In this document: positions 7,661 through 15,908 of the stretch, in pieces
How positions within the stretch are numbered: position 1 is the stretch's first letter
Layout: every line of letters starts with the position of its first letter
NCBI RefSeq assembly: GCF_001026695.1
Contig: NZ_LDNB01000014.1
Span: 282,184 to 346,183 of the forward strand
DNA: 64,000 nt
Source: Neobacillus vireti
GTDB taxonomy: Bacteria > Bacillota > Bacilli > Bacillales > Cytobacillaceae
Reading direction: 5' to 3'
Made by a program: the position numbers and the translations under genes
Notes under the pieces: model-generated
Databases searched by the model: none
What the model was told of the DNA's origin: nothing
Seen by the model: only the letters and a program-made list of their open reading frames with translations

Positions 7661-9064
7661 TTGAAAAGTACGAATCCTCAATTGGTATTCACCATATTTG
7701 TATTTATTGCCTTGGCTGCTTTTGATAATATCATCGTCGGATTATTTCCGCCGCTATTTCAGTATATTGCAGACGATTTGCATGTGAAAATTGCTAAATT
7801 GGGGACGATTTCAGCTGTGAACATTTTAGTTACAGCTGTTTCTTCCGTTTTTTGGGGATATCTATCAGGAAAATTCAAACGTAAAAAGCTGATTATCATC
7901 GGAACGTTGTTTTGGGTTGTCTCCGTATTTTTGACATCAATTAGCCAGAGTTATGGAGAGCTTCTCTTTTATCAAATATTAACGGGAGTAGGTTTGGGGT
8001 GTATTGCCTCTATTGGCTTTAGTGTATTAACTGATTCTATTCCATATCAGAAACGCGGGATGATTTTGAGCCTTTGGGGCATGGCCCAAGGTTTGGGAGG
8101 AATTGCAGGAGCCCTATTGGCTTCTTTAACTGCAACTAATACAAGTTGGAGATGGCCTTTTGAAATCGTCGGATTTATAGGCCTATTTCTCATTATTTTA
8201 TACCTTTTCGTAAAAGAACCTGCAAGGGGAGGAGCAGATCCTGAACTGAAAGGTCTCATGGAAAATAATCAGTCGTATCATTATGTTATTGAAGCAAAGC
8301 AAATTGTACCGATTTTATTAAAAGGAAGCAATGTGTATCTTTTCTTGCAGGCACTTTTTATGAATATTGCAACAGGCAGTCTCATATGGCTTCCAACCTT
8401 ATATATTTTCAAAATTCAACAAATAGGATACAGTGTAGAGACAGCGATGATTGCTTCAGGATACCTATATGCCATATTTCAAATTGGAGGAATGGCATCG
8501 GTTTACTTTGGCCACCTTGGCGACAGATTTCAAAAGAGAACGTATAAAGGAAGGGCAATGTTAACCTCATTCTTTGTATTTCTTACGATGCCCCTATACA
8601 TACTAATGTTTATGATTCCTATGAACAATCTGCAGCTGCCTGATGACAATAATGCTTTAAGTATTTTCGTTAGTTTAATGGGTCAGCTATTCATGAACCC
8701 ATGGATGGCTTTATTGTTTATTTTGTCTTTTTTTGCTTCTGCTGCTCAATCTGCAAACACACCAAACTGGCTCGCCCTTATTACTGATGTGAATTTACCA
8801 GAGCATCGAGGGACAGCTTTTAGCATCGCCAATCTTTTCAATAGTTTAGGCAGAACCATTGGAAACGTAGGAGTCGGGATTGTCCTCGGCATGATTTCGA
8901 CTCGTTATCATGGTCCAACTTCATATATCATAACATTATCGGTCCTTCAAATTTTTCTCATTCCTTCAGCCATTTGTTATCTTTTAATGGCAAAAAAAAA
9001 TATGTTGGATATACAGAAGGTGAAAGAAACACTGACGTTGCGATCAGAACCGGATAGGGGCTAA
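7661..9064 (+). CDS. MFS transporter, candidate glycolipid flippase (LtaA-like role)
   Basis: Major facilitator protein of about 467 residues with twelve hydrophobic segments and the loop signature GYLSGKFKRKKLI between TM2 and TM3. A GTG at 7649 is also in frame; TTG 7661 is preferred because AAAGGTG lies 11 bases upstream. It sits 80 bases after the UgtP-like gene and 74 bases before the LtaS-type gene. In Staphylococcus the MFS protein LtaA, encoded beside the glycolipid synthase, flips the LTA anchor lipid; by position this gene may do the same (inference). Its sequence looks like a general spinster/sugar-phosphate type MFS, so a solute exporter is an alternative. Confidence 0.8.
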   Translation: MKSTNPQLVFTIFVFIALAAFDNIIVGLFPPLFQYIADDLHVKIAKLGTISAVNILVTAVSSVFWGYLSGKFKRKKLIIIGTLFWVVSVFLTSISQSYGELLFYQILTGVGLGCIASIGFSVLTDSIPYQKRGMILSLWGMAQGLGGIAGALLASLTATNTSWRWPFEIVGFIGLFLIILYLFVKEPARGGADPELKGLMENNQSYHYVIEAKQIVPILLKGSNVYLFLQALFMNIATGSLIWLPTLYIFKIQQIGYSVETAMIASGYLYAIFQIGGMASVYFGHLGDRFQKRTYKGRAMLTSFFVFLTMPLYILMFMIPMNNLQLPDDNNALSIFVSLMGQLFMNPWMALLFILSFFASAAQSANTPNWLALITDVNLPEHRGTAFSIANLFNSLGRTIGNVGVGIVLGMISTRYHGPTSYIITLSVLQIFLIPSAICYLLMAKKNMLDIQKVKETLTLRSEPDRG

Positions 9065-9138
9065 TAGTATTTGTGGGGTTGGAGACACATTTGAAAGTAG
9101 AAAAATAGTATATTACCTGGCTGGTGGAGGGAAGAAAC

Positions 9139-11070
9139 GTGAATAACCTATTACAAAAGGGTAAAAGTATGTTTACGAGATATTTTGCCTTTTTCTATTT
9201 GGCTGTATTCTTGATTTGGATGAAAACATACATAGCACAAATAACGCAGTTTAGATTAGGCGTGGAAGGACCATTTCAGCACTTTCTCTTATTTATCAAT
9301 CCTTTGGGATCTTCCTTTCTTTTTTTAGGAATTGCGCTCTTTTTTAAAGGACGAAAAAAGTATAGTTGGCTAATGGTCATTTATTTTCTTTTATCTGTTC
9401 TCTTGTATAGTAATATTTTGTATTATCGCTTTTTTAATGACTTCATTACGTTACCGACGCTGACTCAAACACAAAATGCTGGAGAAATTGGCGGCAGTGT
9501 CGTTTCCTTATTAAAACCTTATGACTTTTTATTCTTCATTGATTTCTTTCTGTTGCTGGCGTTACTCGCATCTCGCTTTATAACAATCGAAGTTAGAGAT
9601 GTGCATCGCCGAAAGGTAGGCGCGTTATTTTCACTTTCATTAGCGATTTCTTGTTTCAATTTAGGTTTAGCGGAAATAGATCGGCCTGAATTACTAACAA
9701 GAGGATTTGACCGGAATTATATTGTCAAATATTTAGGGTTCTACAATTACACCATTTATGATGCAGTTCAAAGTACGCAAGCATCCGCACAAAGGGTAAT
9801 GGCAAATAGCGACGATATTTCAGAAATCAATAATTATACGAAATCAAATTATGCTGCACCCAATCCTGATTACTTTGGTGTCGGGAAGGGAATGAACGTC
9901 GTTTATTTCCATCTTGAGTCGTTCCAAAATTTCCTTATTGATTACAAATTACACGGAGAAGAAGTAACCCCATTTTTAAATTCAATGACGAAGGATAAAA
10001 ATACCGTTTATTTTGATAATTTCTTCCATCAGACGGCACATGGGAAAACGTCTGATGCGGAATTTATGTTGGAAAATTCATTATATGGATTACCCCAAGG
10101 TTCTGCTTTTATGACAAAAAGTTTAAACACATACCAATCGGCTCCTGCTATTTTAGGAACCCATGGCTATACGTCTGCTGTCTTCCATGGGAATTCCGGG
10201 AGTTTCTGGAATCGTGATGAAATTTATAAATCGTTTGGATATGATAAGTTCTTTGATTCAAGTTACTACCAAATGGACCCTGAGGACTTGGCACAATATG
10301 GGCTTATGGATAAGCCGTTTTTAAAGGAATCGATGCCGCTTTTAAAATCATTGCCACAGCCATTTTATACTAAGCTCATAACAGTAACGAATCATTTTCC
10401 GTTCCCAATTGATAAAAAAGAGGCGTCGATAGAGCCGCATACCACTGGTGTCTCATCTGTCGACTCGTACTTTCAGACTGCCCGCTATGCCGACGAAGCG
10501 TTAAAGCAGTTTTTTGCATCACTTGAGAAAGCTGGATTATTAGATCATACGATTATTATTATGTACGGTGACCATTATGGAATTTCAAAAGATAATAATA
10601 AGCAAATGGAGCAAGTTCTTGGGAAAGAAATTACCCCTTTTGAAAGCACTGGCTTGCAGCGAGTACCGTTATTGATTCGCGTGCCAGGATTAGTTGGCGG
10701 AGTGAACCATGAATACGGCGGGCAAATTGATCTTCTGCCAACACTGCTTCACTTGTTAGGAATTGATACGAAAGAATATGTCCAATTTGGTACAGACTTG
10801 TTTTCTAAACAGCATGATGATCTAATTCCTTTCCGAAATGGTGATTTTGTCAGTTCAACCATCACATCCATTGATGGAAAATTCTATGATTCAACGACGG
10901 GATTGGAATTGGGCATTGACAAGTTAGCAAAGGCTGAGAAAGCTCGGGAAATGGCCGAGGAAAAATTATCATTATCAGATCGCGTCGTAAATGGAGATTT
11001 ATTACGGTTCTACAATCCAGAAGGTTTTGTTTCGGTTGATCGTTCTAAATACAACTATCATCAGAAATAA
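9139..11070 (+). CDS. LtaS-type lipoteichoic acid synthase/primase (alkaline phosphatase superfamily)
   Basis: 643-residue polyglycerolphosphate synthase. Five membrane segments (to about residue 195) are followed by a signal-peptidase-like site (STQASAQ) and an extracellular sulfatase-fold domain. The catalytic threonine is in AHGKTSDAEF (Thr304 by this start), and the metal ligands are in FHLESFQN and YGDHYG. The enzyme polymerises glycerol phosphate from phosphatidylglycerol on the outer membrane face. GTG at 9139 with GGAGGG 7 bases upstream is a better start than GTG 9124. It is the last gene of the three-gene cluster and is followed by a strong terminator. Which Bacillus paralogue (LtaS, YfnI, YqgS or YvgJ) it matches best cannot be settled here. 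Confidence 0.9.
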   Translation: MNNLLQKGKSMFTRYFAFFYLAVFLIWMKTYIAQITQFRLGVEGPFQHFLLFINPLGSSFLFLGIALFFKGRKKYSWLMVIYFLLSVLLYSNILYYRFFNDFITLPTLTQTQNAGEIGGSVVSLLKPYDFLFFIDFFLLLALLASRFITIEVRDVHRRKVGALFSLSLAISCFNLGLAEIDRPELLTRGFDRNYIVKYLGFYNYTIYDAVQSTQASAQRVMANSDDISEINNYTKSNYAAPNPDYFGVGKGMNVVYFHLESFQNFLIDYKLHGEEVTPFLNSMTKDKNTVYFDNFFHQTAHGKTSDAEFMLENSLYGLPQGSAFMTKSLNTYQSAPAILGTHGYTSAVFHGNSGSFWNRDEIYKSFGYDKFFDSSYYQMDPEDLAQYGLMDKPFLKESMPLLKSLPQPFYTKLITVTNHFPFPIDKKEASIEPHTTGVSSVDSYFQTARYADEALKQFFASLEKAGLLDHTIIIMYGDHYGISKDNNKQMEQVLGKEITPFESTGLQRVPLLIRVPGLVGGVNHEYGGQIDLLPTLLHLLGIDTKEYVQFGTDLFSKQHDDLIPFRNGDFVSSTITSIDGKFYDSTTGLELGIDKLAKAEKAREMAEEKLSLSDRVVNGDLLRFYNPEGFVSVDRSKYNYHQK

Positions 11071-11106
11071 AGAAGCAAGAGGATCCTTTCCTCTTGCTTC
11101 TTTTTA
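11071..11106 (+). terminator. Rho-independent terminator of the LTA cluster
   Basis: Perfect hairpin with arms GAAGCAAGAGG and CCTCTTGCTTC followed by TTTTTA, starting right after the LtaS-type stop codon. Confidence 0.9.
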
Positions 11107-11214
11107 TTTCTGTCACATTGCTCGAAGGGGGACTGGTGGATTCAATGTGCTGGCACCTAGAGATGCATCATGGTGCTTGCGTTATTAATGTCGAAATATT
11201 ATGTATGTTTTCTG

Positions 11215-11263
11215 TTGACCTTATCTTAAATTTAGGTTACCATAAAAGTTGCGTTAGGGAAAA
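11215..11263 (+). promoter_or_regulatory. mnt operon promoter with MntR-like operator
   Basis: TTGACC (11215-11220), a 17-base spacer and TACCAT (11238-11243) form a plausible sigma-A promoter. Just downstream, at 11249-11262, is TTGCGTTAGGGAAA, which resembles MntR boxes of Bacillus as I recall them. TTTAGGTTACCATAAA (11231-11246) overlaps the -10 and looks like a DtxR-family half-palindrome. The 14-mer recurs with one change upstream of the P-type ATPase operon at 14976-14989. Confidence 0.6.
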
Positions 11264-11340
11264 ATATTTTGTGTTGTTTAAAAAAAATGACATAGGATAA
11301 AAGTATTGCGTTGATGATAGAATAGGAGGGTTTAATTTTG

Positions 11341-12276
11341 ATGAAGACGATAAAAAAGTGGGCAATCGTTGGGTTTGTTCTAGTGTTTTCAATGGTAGGC
11401 TGTTCCGCTGCAGGCGTATCAAAGGAAGGGAAAGAAAACGGGAAAATCCGTGTGACCACAACCATTGGAATGATTAATGACATCGTGAATAATGTCGGTG
11501 GGGAGCACGTAGAGACAATAGGCTTAATGAAATCTGGCGTGGATCCGCATCTTTATAAAGCCTCACAAGGTGACATTAAGAAGTTGGATACTGCCGATAT
11601 GATTTTTTACAATGGGCTTCATTTAGAAGGGAAAATGGTGGATATTTTTGAAAAAATGGCCAAGAAAAAGCCCACCATTGCTGTCTCGAAAAATATTCCC
11701 GAAGAAATGCTTCATACGACAAAGGACGGATCCAAAAGCGTTGATCCCCACATTTGGTTTAATGTGAAGCATTGGATTTCCGCAACCGAAACAGTCGGGG
11801 AGGAACTGTCCAAATTTGATCCCAAACACGCTGACGACTATAAACAAAACGCTGAAAAGTATATGGAGAAATTGAGAGAGCTTGATAAATATGTAACCGA
11901 ACAAATTGCCACGATTCCAGAACAGACTCGTGTCCTAGTGACAGCTCATGATGCCTTCGGTTATTTTGGTGAAGCCTACGATATTAAAGTAATGGGACTT
12001 CAGGGAATTAGTACGGCATCCGAATATGGATCAAAGGATGTTAGTGAACTACGAGACTATCTCGTGAAAAATAAAATTAAAGCCGTTTTTGTTGAATCAA
12101 GTGTTCCGAAAAAAGCGATCGAAGCGGTAATCGAAGGGGCAAAAGAAAAAGGTCACGAAGTGAAAATTGGCGGCGAACTCTATTCGGATGCAATGGGAGC
12201 GGAAGGAACGGAGGAAGGGACCTATATTGGCATGGTTAAACATAATGTCGACACGATTGTTAATGCATTGAAATAA
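11341..12276 (+). CDS. mntA: Manganese ABC transporter substrate-binding lipoprotein
   Basis: 311-residue cluster A-I (ZnuA/MntA) binding protein. The signal peptide ends in a lipobox (SMVGC), so the protein is tethered to the outer membrane face by diacylated Cys. The metal ligands expected in the family are seen: DPHLYK, GLHLEGKM, VDPHIWF, a late Glu/Asp (VESSV) and YSDAMG. ATG 11341 follows AGGAGGG; in-frame TTG 11338 is an alternative. First gene of a four-gene operon in the order binding protein, ATPase, permease, permease, as in B. subtilis mntABCD. Manganese specificity is inferred from this order and the MntR-like operator; zinc is the alternative. Confidence 0.88.
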   Translation: MKTIKKWAIVGFVLVFSMVGCSAAGVSKEGKENGKIRVTTTIGMINDIVNNVGGEHVETIGLMKSGVDPHLYKASQGDIKKLDTADMIFYNGLHLEGKMVDIFEKMAKKKPTIAVSKNIPEEMLHTTKDGSKSVDPHIWFNVKHWISATETVGEELSKFDPKHADDYKQNAEKYMEKLRELDKYVTEQIATIPEQTRVLVTAHDAFGYFGEAYDIKVMGLQGISTASEYGSKDVSELRDYLVKNKIKAVFVESSVPKKAIEAVIEGAKEKGHEVKIGGELYSDAMGAEGTEEGTYIGMVKHNVDTIVNALK

Positions 12277-12292
12277 AAGGAGATGATGATAG

Positions 12293-13051
12293 ATGGCGTT
12301 CCCTCTTACAGTAAACAATTTAACTGTTGCCTATCAGAAAAAACCGGTATTAGAGGATATTTCCTTTCGTGTTCCAGAAGGGAAACTGATTGGGATTATC
12401 GGACCGAACGGGGCCGGAAAATCGACACTGATTAAAGCGATTTTAGAATTAATCCCGTCCATTACTGGAGACGTGGCGATTTTTGGTGAATCCTATAAAA
12501 AAACACGGAAACGAGTAGGCTATGTTCCGCAGCGGGAATCGGTCGATTGGGATTTTCCTACGGATGCTCTCGATGTAGTGATGATGGGAAGATATGGGCA
12601 TTTAGGGTGGTTTAAGCGTCCGGATAAGAAAGATAAAGCCCATGCTATGGAATGTCTAGATCAAGTTGGCATGAGTCAGTATGCCCATCGCCAAATTAGC
12701 CAGCTCTCCGGCGGACAGCAGCAGCGTGTCTTTTTAGCAAGAGCACTTGCGCAGGACGCAGAAATTTATTTTATGGATGAGCCGTTTGTTGGAGTGGATG
12801 CGGCGACAGAAAAGGCGATTATTGCGCTGCTAATGAAGTTAAAAAGCCAAGGGAAAACCGTTCTCGTTGTCCATCACGATTTAAATACGGTCAAAGAATA
12901 TTTTGATTGGATTATGCTGTTAAATGTCAAACTTATTGGCATCGGTCCTACGGAAAAGTTGTTTACGAAGGATTATTTACAGAAGACATATGGTGGGAGC
13001 TTAACCATGCTTGATTCGAACACATCGCCCATCATTGTCAGCCCGAGGTGA
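12293..13051 (+). CDS. mntB: Manganese ABC transporter ATP-binding protein
   Basis: 252-residue ABC ATPase with Walker A GPNGAGKST, Q-loop GYVPQRESVDW, signature LSGGQQQR, Walker B IYFMDEPF and H-loop VVHHD. It powers metal uptake by the two permeases that follow. The VDWDFP segment after the Q-loop is typical of the MntB/ZnuC-type family. ATG 12293 is preceded by AAAGGAG, 16 bases after the mntA stop. The end overlaps or abuts the next gene. Confidence 0.93.
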   Translation: MAFPLTVNNLTVAYQKKPVLEDISFRVPEGKLIGIIGPNGAGKSTLIKAILELIPSITGDVAIFGESYKKTRKRVGYVPQRESVDWDFPTDALDVVMMGRYGHLGWFKRPDKKDKAHAMECLDQVGMSQYAHRQISQLSGGQQQRVFLARALAQDAEIYFMDEPFVGVDAATEKAIIALLMKLKSQGKTVLVVHHDLNTVKEYFDWIMLLNVKLIGIGPTEKLFTKDYLQKTYGGSLTMLDSNTSPIIVSPR

Positions 13052-13056
13052 TCAAT

Positions 13057-13980
13057 ATGAATTGGTTTTCGCTATTTTTAGACCCCAATACACAGTGGAT
13101 TTTAATGGGATCGATGCTGTTAGGATTAAGCAGCGGTGTGATTGGAAGTTTTGCCTATTTACGAAAACAATCCTTAATGGGCGATGCCTTATCCCATGCG
13201 GCTCTTCCTGGGGTTTGTCTTGCCTATATGCTAACGGGGACAAAATCAATCTTTTTCTTTCTCATCGGTGCCATCATTGCCGGAATTTTGGCAACGGCAG
13301 CGATTGGTTATATTACGAGAAATTCGCGCATTAAACAAGACTCGGCATTAGGGATTATTTTAACCGTGTTTTTTGGAGTTGGTATTGTCCTCTTAACACA
13401 AATCCAACATAGTAATAGCGGTAATCAAAGCGGATTAGATAAATTTCTGTTTGGTCATGCTGCCTCGATGGTTAAACTGGATGTTTACACGATTGCCGGG
13501 ATTAGTGCGGTTCTTGTCGTCCTCTGTTTCTTGTTTTTTAAAGAATTTAAACTCCTCTCCTTTGATCCTGGTTTTGCAAAAGGAATCGGGCTGCCGACTA
13601 TTCTTTTAGATCAATTTATGATGCTGCTGATTGTGACCGCTGTTGTCATTGGGATTCAGGCAGTGGGTGTCGTCTTAATGGCGGCTTTATTGATCACACC
13701 GGCGGTTGCGGCAAGGTATTGGACCGAAAAGCTGCATGTAATGGTTATCCTTGCGGGATTGTTTGGAGCTTTCAGCGGCTTTGTTGGTACGGTGGTTAGT
13801 TCCATGGTGAATAATCTGCCTACAGGTCCACTGATCGTCTTATCAGCAACGGTCCTATTTATTATTTCGGTCCTCGCCGCCCCAAATCGCGGCGTCTTAG
13901 CCAAAACTAGATTACGAGTGTCGGCCAAGAGTGAATATCAGCCACTCACTAACCAGAGAGTAAAGGAGAAATCCTTATGA
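13057..13980 (+). CDS. mntC: Manganese ABC transporter permease subunit 1
   Basis: About 307 residues with eight or nine hydrophobic segments of the ABC-3 (ZnuB/MntC) permease family. The family loops MGDALSHAALPGV near the N-terminus and VGVVLMAALLITPAVAARY near the C-terminus are present. The preceding gene ends in GAGGTGA; ATG 13057 uses that GAGGTGAT as ribosome binding site, and GTG 13048 is a possible coupled start. It probably forms a heterodimer with the next gene product in the cytoplasmic membrane. Confidence 0.9.
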   Translation: MNWFSLFLDPNTQWILMGSMLLGLSSGVIGSFAYLRKQSLMGDALSHAALPGVCLAYMLTGTKSIFFFLIGAIIAGILATAAIGYITRNSRIKQDSALGIILTVFFGVGIVLLTQIQHSNSGNQSGLDKFLFGHAASMVKLDVYTIAGISAVLVVLCFLFFKEFKLLSFDPGFAKGIGLPTILLDQFMMLLIVTAVVIGIQAVGVVLMAALLITPAVAARYWTEKLHVMVILAGLFGAFSGFVGTVVSSMVNNLPTGPLIVLSATVLFIISVLAAPNRGVLAKTRLRVSAKSEYQPLTNQRVKEKSL

Positions 13981-14855
13981 ATCACTTTTGGATCATCTTA
14001 ATTGGGGCGTTAGTTGGGTCATCCTGCAGTATTTTAGGCTGTTTTCTCGTATTAAGAAAAATGTCGATGATTGGCGATGCCATCAGCCATTCCGTCTTAC
14101 CGGGGATTGTGATTGCCTTTTTAATCAGCGGCTCAAGGGAATCGCTGGTGATGATGTTTGGAGCTGCCGCCATCGGACTAGTCACCGTCTTTCTGATCCA
14201 GATGTTTCAAAACAGCGGGGTCCAGGCAGATGCCTCGATTGGCGTCGTCTTTACCGCATTATTTGCGGTTGGCGTTGTGTTAATTAGTTTGTACACAAGG
14301 CAGGTAGATTTAGATTTAGACTGTGTCTTGTATGGAGAAATCGCTTATGCACCGTGGGATATGCTGCATTTTGGCGGGACTAGTATTGGACCAAAAGCCG
14401 TGTGGGGCGTAGGAGCAAGCTTTCTCCTAAATATTCTCGTCATTAGTCTGTTTTATAAACAGTTTAAAATCAGCACGTTTGACCCGGCACTTGCCGCTTC
14501 ATTAGGAATTCCGGTTGTGTTTTTCCATTATTTATTAATGAGTTTAGTTTCGATTTCAACTGTTGCCTCTTTTGAAAGTGTAGGAGCCATCCTAGTGGTA
14601 GGGATGATCATTGTTCCGGCTGCCACCGCCTATTTATTAACCGATAAATTGAGCAGGATGATCATGATAAGTATCATCTTAAGTATTGTCAGTTCGCTGC
14701 TTGGGTATTACGTTGCCTACCTTCTTGATGCATCGATAAGTGGAACGATGGTGGCGGTTACAGGCGTGCTATTTCTTGTAGCCTTGTTCTTCTCGCCAAA
14801 GCACGGGGTACTAATTAAAAAATGGAGCAGGAGAAAATTGCTTCAGCAAAATTAA
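13977..14855 (+). CDS. mntD: Manganese ABC transporter permease subunit 2
   Basis: 292-residue ABC-3 family permease, paralogous to the preceding gene product. Conserved loops MIGDAISHSVLPGI and VGAILVVGMIIVPAATAYL are seen. ATG 13977 lies inside the ATGA overlap with the stop of the previous gene, with AAGGAG upstream, so the two permeases are translationally coupled. Last gene of the operon; a terminator follows directly. Confidence 0.9.
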   Translation: MNHFWIILIGALVGSSCSILGCFLVLRKMSMIGDAISHSVLPGIVIAFLISGSRESLVMMFGAAAIGLVTVFLIQMFQNSGVQADASIGVVFTALFAVGVVLISLYTRQVDLDLDCVLYGEIAYAPWDMLHFGGTSIGPKAVWGVGASFLLNILVISLFYKQFKISTFDPALAASLGIPVVFFHYLLMSLVSISTVASFESVGAILVVGMIIVPAATAYLLTDKLSRMIMISIILSIVSSLLGYYVAYLLDASISGTMVAVTGVLFLVALFFSPKHGVLIKKWSRRKLLQQN

Positions 14856-14861
14856 GTTTAC

Positions 14862-14900
14862 AAGGAGGTTAAGCCTGCTAATTGGCTTAATCTCCTTTTT
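14862..14900 (+). terminator. Terminator of the mnt operon
   Basis: AAGGAGGTTAAGCC pairs with GGCTTAATCTCCTT across an 8-base loop, with one bulge, and ends in a T run (CTTTTT). Confidence 0.85.
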
Positions 14901-14933
14901 GCATGCAAAAATACCTATTCTTGGAATATTATA

Positions 14934-14990
14934 TTTACTTTTTTGAATATTCATATTATAATTACGGTAATTAATTTGCGCTAGGGAAAC
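14934..14990 (+). promoter_or_regulatory. P-type ATPase operon promoter with MntR-like operator
   Basis: TTTACT (14934-14939), an exact 17-base spacer and a perfect TATAAT (14957-14962) form a sigma-A promoter. TTTGCGCTAGGGAAAC at 14975-14990 covers the expected start site. Its core TTGCGCTAGGGAAA differs by one base from the element at 11249-11262 before mntA. The position fits repression, so both operons may share one metal-dependent regulator. Confidence 0.65.
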
Positions 14991-15057
14991 AAAATAAGCA
15001 AATGTCAACATTTTTAAGCGTTACCAAGCATATACAAGTTTATGGGAGTATGAATCT

Positions 15058-15372
15058 ATGTTACATAAAGTAAAGGAATTTCAATTAGCAAATCGAATGA
15101 AAAAAGTCCTGAAAAGGCATGCGATTGAAATTGCCCATCAGATTCCTGGGAGAATTCGATTAAAGTCGCCTCACTGGAAAAATAACCCTCATTCGGTGAA
15201 TCAATTAATCGATAAATTTAAGCATGAAAAAAGAATTTTCTCGATCGATTATACCGCAGAAACAGGCAGTTTATTAATTACCTATGATTATAGTCCCGTT
15301 GATCATATAAAGCAGCTGGAAGCATGGGTAGAACAGATTGAAAGTGTGTCTTTAGAAGGAGAGAGGCAATGA
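15058..15372 (+). CDS. HMA-like (IPGRIR) domain protein, first gene of the P-ATPase operon
   Basis: 104-residue soluble protein. From about residue 22 it reads as one ferredoxin-like domain of the type next to CtpC-like ATPases: IEIAHQIPGRIRLKSPHW, a helix, then FSIDYTAETGSLLITYD. The heavy-metal CxxC is absent; PGRIR occupies the equivalent loop. It is highly basic at the N-terminus. ATG 15058 follows GGGAG at a fair distance. The stop overlaps the next start (ATGA). Probably a partner or regulatory domain of the ATPase; its metal-binding ability is doubtful without Cys. Confidence 0.75.
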   Translation: MLHKVKEFQLANRMKKVLKRHAIEIAHQIPGRIRLKSPHWKNNPHSVNQLIDKFKHEKRIFSIDYTAETGSLLITYDYSPVDHIKQLEAWVEQIESVSLEGERQ

Positions 15373-15908
15373 TATCTTCATTAATAGGTCTAGGAGCGTC
15401 ACTAGTTGCCCCTAAATTATTATCTTCCTTAACTGATCAAAAAATAGAAGTCGTTCACGCAATGCCTGGAAGAGTTAGATTAAAATGTGAACGATGGAAA
15501 GATGGGATTGTGATACATCATCTCGAACAGACGTTTAGCCAACTGACCATTGTTAAATCAGTGAGCGGATCTCCGATTACCGGAAGTCTGTTAATTGAAT
15601 TTAATGTACAGACACTTTCCCCAGAACAATTTGACGAACTCCTTAAACTTGCTGTTGACACCTCAGTGAACGCTTACCCATACGTTGAAGCACAACTTAT
15701 GAAAACAATGAAGAAAACCGTGTCCATTACGGATGGACTCATTAAAAAGAGAACTTCTGGAAAAGCGGATGTTGATTCGTTACTTTCCTTATTTTTATTA
15801 ATCTATGGGGTTACTAAAATTCCAGTGAATCCCGCTTTTTCGAGTAGTCTACTGTACTGGGCATACACGATTATTACGAAAGAGAAAGGGCCGAACAATG
15901 GTACATAA
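15369..15908 (+). CDS. HMA-like (MPGRVR) domain membrane protein
   Basis: 179 residues. It opens with a short hydrophobic stretch (MISSLIGLGASLVAPKLL). A PGR-type ferredoxin-like domain follows, with VVHAMPGRVRLKCERW and a SPITGSLLIEF strand, and the protein ends in a C-terminal hydrophobic region (LLSLFLLIYGV, SSLLYWAYTI). One Cys follows the PGRVR motif (RLKCERW). The start overlaps the previous stop and its end overlaps the ATPase start by 11 bases, so the three are coupled. It is likely a membrane-bound accessory of the ATPase; no known function can be assigned. Confidence 0.72.
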   Translation: MISSLIGLGASLVAPKLLSSLTDQKIEVVHAMPGRVRLKCERWKDGIVIHHLEQTFSQLTIVKSVSGSPITGSLLIEFNVQTLSPEQFDELLKLAVDTSVNAYPYVEAQLMKTMKKTVSITDGLIKKRTSGKADVDSLLSLFLLIYGVTKIPVNPAFSSSLLYWAYTIITKEKGPNNGT

